Below, piece by piece: positions 59,705 to 64,000 of a stretch of 64,000 nucleotides of DNA (position 1 is its first letter; the number at the start of each line of letters is the position of its first letter). The notes beneath the pieces are model-generated. The model was not told the origin of the DNA and searched no databases. It saw nothing but the letters and a program-made list of their open reading frames with translations. Source of the DNA: JBJXGE01 sp046154185 (GTDB lineage: Bacteria; Planctomycetota; UBA8108; UBA1146; JAJFFE01); assembly GCA_046154185.1 (NCBI GenBank), contig JBJXGE010000082.1, forward strand, positions 1-64,000, in the 5' to 3' direction. The translations under genes and the position numbers were made by a program.

Positions 59705-61077
59705 CCACGACGACGAGAGGGGGGCGGAGCAAGCGGCTCGAGCGCTGCGTGTTCTGCGGCAAGAGCGCGCAAGATGTCGAGCGACTCATCGCCGGCCCGC
59801 CGAGTATTTACATATGTAACGAGTGTATCGAACTCTGTTACTCGATCATCAGCGAAGACGAAACGCGCAAGCGGCGGCGTGGCCGGTCGCGCTTCGCGAG
59901 CAGCAAAGAAATTCCGACGCCGCGCGACTTGTACGCCGAACTCAATAAGTATGTGATCGGCCAAGATGAAGCGAAGCGCGCGCTCGCGGTCGCGGTGCAC
60001 CTACACTATCGCCGGTTGCTCATGCTCGATCGCACCGGCGGCGAGCGCAAAGTCGAGATCGAGAAGTCGAATATCCTGCTGATCGGCCCCACGGGATCCG
60101 GCAAGACGCTGATGGCGCGCACACTCGCGAAGACGCTCGACGTACCGTTCGCGATCGGCGATGCGACGACGCTCACGGAAGCCGGATACGTCGGCGAGGA
60201 CGTCGAAAACCTGCTGCTCAAACTGCTGATGGTCGCTGACTACGACTTGCAGCTCGCCGAAGAGGGCATTGTCTTCATCGACGAGATCGACAAGATCGCC
60301 AAAGCCACGCAAAACGTCTCGATCACGCGCGACGTCTCCGGCGAAGGCGTTCAGCAAGCGCTGCTGAAAATGCTTGAGGGAACCATCTCGAACATTCCGC
60401 CGCAAGGCGGCCGCAAACATCCCGAGCAGCAATATATCCAGATGGACACAACCAACATTTTGTTCGTCTGCAGCGGCGCGTTCGTCGGTCTCGAAGAAAT
60501 CATCGCACATCGCATAGGCTCAAAGCGGATCGGCTTTGACAGTAAAGAAAGCCACGAAACCTACATCAATCCCGACGATCCGCTGGAACGTAGCCGGTTG
60601 TTGTCGATGGTTGAAGTCGAAGACTTGCTGAAGTTCGGCATGATTCCCGAGTTCGTCGGTCGCTTGCCGGTCGTGACGGCGCTCGGGCCGCTGACGGAAG
60701 ACGAAATGGTGCGCGTTCTCACGGAGCCACGCGATGCGTTGATCAAGCAGTACGAAGAGTATTTTCGCATGGACGGCGCCGAACTCGAATTTTCGGGCGA
60801 AGCACTGCGCGGAATCGCGCGGATGGCGCGGAAGCGCGGCACCGGCGCGCGCGGCCTGCGTGCGATCGTCGAATCGCTTATGCGTGATTTTCTGTTCGAG
60901 CTGCCGGACCGCCCCGAAGTCAAACGGTACGAGATCACCATCGAGCACATTCGCGCGCTGGAAGCCCGGCTCTCCATCGAAGTGCCGCCGCTGGTGATCA
61001 CGGCGCCGGAAGCTGCCGAATCAAGCGCCCGCACAAGTCCGCTCAAGGGCCCCGCGAAGCGAAAGAACACCGCGTAG
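59701..61077 (+). CDS. clpX: ATP-dependent Clp protease ATP-binding subunit ClpX
   Basis: The AAA+ unfoldase that feeds substrates to ClpP, 458 residues. The N-terminal zinc-binding domain has CVFCGKSAQDV and ICNECIELC. Walker A is LIGPTGSGKTLMARTLA (about 118-134), Walker B GIVFIDEIDKIAK, and the sensor/arginine region RGTGARGLRAIVES. The region between the zinc finger and the core has the usual IPTPRDLYAELNKYVIGQDEAK. A non-conserved Ala/Pro/Lys-rich tail of about 25 residues ends the protein. It begins at a TTG overlapping the clpP stop. Confidence 0.96.
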   Translation: MTTTTRGGRSKRLERCVFCGKSAQDVERLIAGPPSIYICNECIELCYSIISEDETRKRRRGRSRFASSKEIPTPRDLYAELNKYVIGQDEAKRALAVAVHLHYRRLLMLDRTGGERKVEIEKSNILLIGPTGSGKTLMARTLAKTLDVPFAIGDATTLTEAGYVGEDVENLLLKLLMVADYDLQLAEEGIVFIDEIDKIAKATQNVSITRDVSGEGVQQALLKMLEGTISNIPPQGGRKHPEQQYIQMDTTNILFVCSGAFVGLEEIIAHRIGSKRIGFDSKESHETYINPDDPLERSRLLSMVEVEDLLKFGMIPEFVGRLPVVTALGPLTEDEMVRVLTEPRDALIKQYEEYFRMDGAELEFSGEALRGIARMARKRGTGARGLRAIVESLMRDFLFELPDRPEVKRYEITIEHIRALEARLSIEVPPLVITAPEAAESSARTSPLKGPAKRKNTA

Positions 61078-61125
61078 CGAGGGTCGACGACGCTCCGAAT
61101 TCCACCTGCGAGCCCTCACTCTGTC

Positions 61126-61154
61126 TTGATGCTCTGACCTCGCATCGCTACCAT
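61126..61154 (+). promoter_or_regulatory. Possible promoter for rpmE-prfA-prmC
   Basis: TTGATG (61126-61131) and TACCAT (61149-61154) with a 17-base spacer form a fair housekeeping promoter, about 115 bases before rpmE. The leader repeats AGAACCAGAGA (about 61219-61229 and 61250-61260). Confidence 0.45.
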
Positions 61155-61268
61155 CGCGACTTTTTCCCGGGTAGCCGAGTCAGGCCGAGAGGCGTAAACG
61201 CACTCGAGCGCGCCAGCAGAAGAACCAGAGATCTGTCTGCGTCAGCAACAGAACCAGAGAGATAGGCC

Positions 61269-61778
61269 ATGAAAAACGGAATTCACCCGGACTACAAAGA
61301 TACGAAGGTGACCTGCGGTTGCGGGAACGGTTTCGAAACTCGCTCGACACTCGACGTGATTCACGTCGAAGTTTGTTCGGCCTGCCACCCGTTCTACACC
61401 GGTAAACAGAAGTTCGTGGATACCGCCGGTCGCGTCGAGCGCTTCCAGAAACGCTTCGCGTGGACCGAGACCGCACCGACGGCCGTCATCGGATCGCACG
61501 AGCAGGCAAAAGTCGACCGGCGCAAAGAAGTCGCTGCCAAAGAAGAAGAGCAACGCAAGAAGATCACGAGTCGTAAACGTTTGAACGACGATCGTCGCAA
61601 GCGCATTCTCGACGAGAAGAAGAAGAAGTTCGCCGACGAAGCCGCGAAGAAGGAAGCCGCCGCCGCTGCTATTGCAGCCGAAGCCGCCGCGGCTGCGGCA
61701 AAGGCCGCCGCCGAATCTGCCGCGGCCGCTGCAAAAGCAGCCGCCGCAGCCGGCCCGCAACCCGCCGCCGCTCAGTAG
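61269..61778 (+). CDS. rpmE: 50S ribosomal protein L31 with long Lys/Ala-rich tail
   Basis: The first 65 residues are a zinc-type L31 (MKNGIHPDYKDTKVTCGCGN, then VEVCSACHPFYTGKQKFVD and GRVERFQKRF, with Cys residues at about 16, 18, 36 and 39). A further 100 residues follow: first a charged coiled region rich in Lys, Glu and Arg, then a run of alanines with Lys and Pro. Normal bacterial L31 stops near 70 residues, so the tail more than doubles the length. Its role is unknown; it may bind rRNA, act as a linker, or be a lineage-specific chromatin-like tail. It is 108 bases upstream of prfA. Confidence 0.93.
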   Translation: MKNGIHPDYKDTKVTCGCGNGFETRSTLDVIHVEVCSACHPFYTGKQKFVDTAGRVERFQKRFAWTETAPTAVIGSHEQAKVDRRKEVAAKEEEQRKKITSRKRLNDDRRKRILDEKKKKFADEAAKKEAAAAAIAAEAAAAAAKAAAESAAAAAKAAAAAGPQPAAAQ

Positions 61779-61886
61779 TTCGAAGACAATTTGGATGGGG
61801 CCTGTGCACGCGCGCCATGCGCTCGTGCGCCGGCCCCGTACTATTGGCAACAACTTGCGCAGCCGATACGTGAGAAACCAGAAGCC

Positions 61887-62999
61887 ATGACAACCGCGAA
61901 CGACAAGAACTTCATGACGTCGCCGATCGACGGGCGGCTGCGCGATCGATTGACGGAGATGGCACGCCGCTTCGACGAGATCGAAGCGCGACTCGCTGAT
62001 CCTGACGCGCACAAAGATGGCGCGCGACTCCAGGACTTGATGCGCGAGCGCGGCGGCATGAGCGCGCTAGTCGAACTTTATCGCCAATACGAGCGGAGCG
62101 AGAAGCATCGACTCGAGGGCGAGGAGATGGCGACGAGCAGCGACGCGGAGCTCCGCGCACTCGCCAGTGCAGAACTCGATGATCTGCGTGAGAAGCAAGC
62201 TGCGGCGGCGCGCGCGTTGCGCGAACATATTCTCGACCAGGAAGTCGTGGGCGCCGACAAAGCGATCGTCGAGATTCGCGCCGGCACGGGCGGCGATGAG
62301 GCCGCGCTCTTTGCCGCCGATGTGTTTCGCATGTACTCGCTCTATGCCGAGCTGAGGCGTTGGAAGCTCGAGATACTGAGCGAGAACAGCACCGCGCTGC
62401 GCGGTTACAAGGAAATCGTTTTCGCATTGCGCGGCCCGGGCGCGTATGCGCGCCTGCGTTTCGAAAGCGGCGGGCATCGCGTGCAACGCGTGCCGGAAAC
62501 CGAGACGCAAGGCCGCATCCACACGTCGGCCATCACCGTGGCCGTCATGGAAGAGGTGGAAGTCGAGGAAGTCGATATCAAGACAGCGGATATTCGAGTC
62601 GACATTTTTTGCGCTTCCGGGCCGGGTGGTCAAAAAGTGAATAAGACTTCGAGCGCGGTGCGGCTCACGCACATTCCAACCGGCACAGTAGTGGCGATTC
62701 AAGACGAGAGTTCGCAACACAAGAACAAAGCAAAAGCGATGCGCGTGCTGGCGAGTCGCATTCGCGAGAAGGAGCATGCTGAGCGTCGCGCGAAGGAAGA
62801 CGCGATGCGCCGCAGCCTGATCGGCACGGGCGATCGCAGCGATCGAATTCGCACGTACAACTTCCCACAGAATCGCGTCACCGATCACCGAATCGGCGTG
62901 ACGATCTATCAGCTCGACCGTTTCATGCTCGGAGCCATCGATGAGCTCCTCGATAAGCTCGAAACCCATGACCGCGAAGAACGACTCCAAATGCTCTGA
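61887..62999 (+). CDS. prfA: Peptide chain release factor 1
   Basis: Recognises UAG and UAA stop codons; 370 residues. The peptidyl-tRNA hydrolysis loop GPGGQKVNKTSSAVRLTH carries GGQ at about residues 244-246. Other blocks are EIRAGTGGDEAALFA and FESGGHRVQRVPETETQGR, followed by IHTSAITVAV. The C-terminal blocks RTYNFPQNRVTDHRIG and the final LDRFMLGAIDELLDKL are typical. The ATG at 61887 is preferred; another ATG at 61914 lies nine codons later. The frame upstream has no family character. The prmC gene overlaps the end by about 59 bases. Confidence 0.95.
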   Translation: MTTANDKNFMTSPIDGRLRDRLTEMARRFDEIEARLADPDAHKDGARLQDLMRERGGMSALVELYRQYERSEKHRLEGEEMATSSDAELRALASAELDDLREKQAAAARALREHILDQEVVGADKAIVEIRAGTGGDEAALFAADVFRMYSLYAELRRWKLEILSENSTALRGYKEIVFALRGPGAYARLRFESGGHRVQRVPETETQGRIHTSAITVAVMEEVEVEEVDIKTADIRVDIFCASGPGGQKVNKTSSAVRLTHIPTGTVVAIQDESSQHKNKAKAMRVLASRIREKEHAERRAKEDAMRRSLIGTGDRSDRIRTYNFPQNRVTDHRIGVTIYQLDRFMLGAIDELLDKLETHDREERLQML

Positions 63000-63888
63000 T
63001 GCCGACGCTGGCAACGAGACGGGCGCCGAATTGCTTGCGGAAGGATTTGCGTTGCTGCGCAACGCAGGCGGAGCCGAACGCCGACGGGATGCCCGACTCG
63101 ATGTCGAGTTGTTGCTGGCCCACGCGATCGGCGTTCCGCGCGCGGTGCTCGAGCGCCAGGCCCGTGTCGCGAGTAAGACTGCTACGCACTATCGCACGCT
63201 ACTCGCACGCCGCGCGCGCGGCGAACCGATTGCGTACCTCTTAGGGGAATGGGAGTTTTACGGAATTTCATTCGCGGTCTCACCGGCCGTGCTCGTACCG
63301 CGACCGGAGACAGAGTTGCTGGTCGATTGGGCGCTCGAGCACTTGCGAAATCGCGCAGAAACCGTTCGCATCGCCGATCTCGGCACGGGCAGCGGCTGCA
63401 TTGCGATCGCCATCGCGCTCGAGCTTTCGAGGGCTGAAGTTCACGCGACGGATATTTCGGAAGACGCGCTCGCGGTCGCGCGCCAAAACGTCGCACGGCA
63501 CGGGCTCGGCGCGCGAGTACGACTCTACCAAGGTGATTGGCTCGCGCCGCTCACGCCGCCCTTTGACTTGATCGTCAGTAACCCACCCTACGTGGCGCGA
63601 AACGACTCCAAACTGTCGGCGGACGTCGCGAGATTCGAGCCGGCCGGCGCGCTTCACGATTCGGACGGCGACGGGCTCGGCGCGTATCGTCGACTCGCGA
63701 ACGACGTCGGGCGCTACTTGTCGCACGCCGGCGCTGGAGTACTCGTCGAAGTTGGCGAAGACCAGGCGCCGCAAGTCACGCGCATCTTTGCCGCCGCCGG
63801 TTTTCGCACGACCGTCCGCCGCGATCTCGCCGGCATCGAACGCGCTCTCTTGTGCCAGCGCGTCGGCGTTGGGATTGACGCTGGCTGA
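62941..63888 (+). CDS. prmC: Release factor glutamine methyltransferase
   Basis: Methylates the glutamine of the GGQ motif in RF1 and RF2, using S-adenosylmethionine; 315 residues. The N-terminal helical domain (about 15-105) leads to VLVPRPETELLVDW. The methyltransferase core has IADLGTGSGCIAIAIAL and, at the catalytic site, FDLIVSNPPYVARND, with NPPY. The position directly after prfA with overlap is the conserved arrangement in bacteria. The ATG at 62941 has GGAG six bases upstream; an ATG at 62968 is an alternative with a shorter overlap. Confidence 0.94.
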   Translation: MSSSISSKPMTAKNDSKCSDADAGNETGAELLAEGFALLRNAGGAERRRDARLDVELLLAHAIGVPRAVLERQARVASKTATHYRTLLARRARGEPIAYLLGEWEFYGISFAVSPAVLVPRPETELLVDWALEHLRNRAETVRIADLGTGSGCIAIAIALELSRAEVHATDISEDALAVARQNVARHGLGARVRLYQGDWLAPLTPPFDLIVSNPPYVARNDSKLSADVARFEPAGALHDSDGDGLGAYRRLANDVGRYLSHAGAGVLVEVGEDQAPQVTRIFAAAGFRTTVRRDLAGIERALLCQRVGVGIDAG

Positions 63889-63903
63889 TTCTCTTCCGCG
63901 CTC

Positions 63904-63946
63904 TTGCGATGCCTATCGGCCCGCCTAGAATCGCGACAAGTCGCGA
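63904..63946 (+). promoter_or_regulatory. Right-edge promoter with palindromic operator
   Basis: TTGCGA (63904-63909) and TAGAAT (63926-63931) with a 16-base spacer form a promoter like that of the tRNA-Ser genes. Overlapping the predicted start is TCGCGAC-AA-GTCGCGA (63931-63946), a perfect inverted repeat with 7-base arms that would be well placed as an operator. The regulated gene lies outside the window. Confidence 0.5.
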
Positions 63947-64000
63947 ATCGCCTCCGGGAATCTCACGGTAATTGCCAAACGAAGTTGCTTTCGTGTCGCA

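Noticed and set aside
62067..63062. Minus-strand frame of 331 codons across prfA/prmC
   Set aside because: Antisense shadow of prfA; no domain or start signal.

Overview
The window reads as a chromosomal segment around the replication-initiation locus of a GC-rich bacterium with a Gram-negative-type envelope (signal peptidase II, predicted lipoproteins, a TolB-like propeller protein). GTG and TTG start codons are common. A dockerin-like calcium-loop protein, an ECF sigma factor fused to an FHA domain, carboxypeptidase-regulatory-like repeats and an XPB helicase together suggest Planctomycetota or a similar deep-branching phylum. That is an inference from gene content, not from any marker-gene comparison, and it is held with low confidence. 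No insertion sequence, prophage or CRISPR array was seen.

Layout. (1) 1-6.5 kb: a MerR-like regulator, lspA, a lone hydantoinase/oxoprolinase, a membrane-anchored repeat protein, a TolB-like lipoprotein and a small pseudo-receiver-like protein. (2) 6.5-23.3 kb: an unbroken leftward run that reads, in transcription order, dnaA, a 594-base possible oriC, dnaN, DUF721/dciA, gyrB, panB, panE, gyrA, an XPB helicase, its helicase-associated partner, an unknown protein and a nitrilase-family amidase. recF is not in this run. (3) 23.5-23.7 kb: two tRNA-Ser genes and a strong terminator. (4) 24-27 kb: a FabZ-like dehydratase, a fused STAS/pseudo-receiver/HATPase partner-switch protein, and an ECF sigma/zinc-finger anti-sigma pair.

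(5) 27-32 kb: a leftward secreted-protein cluster (two YHS proteins, an SMP-30-like protein, a GlcG-cupin fusion, DoxX). (6) 32-37 kb: an alpha-glucan module (GH57, GT4 glycosyltransferase, GH133 debranching enzyme) and an SDR, divergent from (7) 38.5-47.4 kb: a rightward cluster with aquaporin, GMC oxidoreductase, tandem VOC protein, a large GH63-like glycosidase, an unknown membrane protein and a ferric-reductase/Rieske fusion. The coupled start and stop codons suggest these are operons.

(8) 47.5-54.3 kb: the most interesting part. A sigma-54 activator (GAF-PAS-AAA+-Fis) is followed by a palindrome and then a well-matched -24/-12 promoter. Next come a STAS protein overlapping an ECF-type sigma factor, an exported protein and a hybrid histidine kinase. 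This looks like an undescribed cascade linking sigma-54, STAS, ECF and two-component signalling. (9) 54.9-57.2 kb: a dockerin-like exported protein, an FHA-ECF sigma fusion and tRNA-Gly. (10) 57.3-64 kb: housekeeping genes tig-clpP-clpX, then rpmE (L31 with a long Lys/Ala tail), prfA and prmC, with recognisable promoters.
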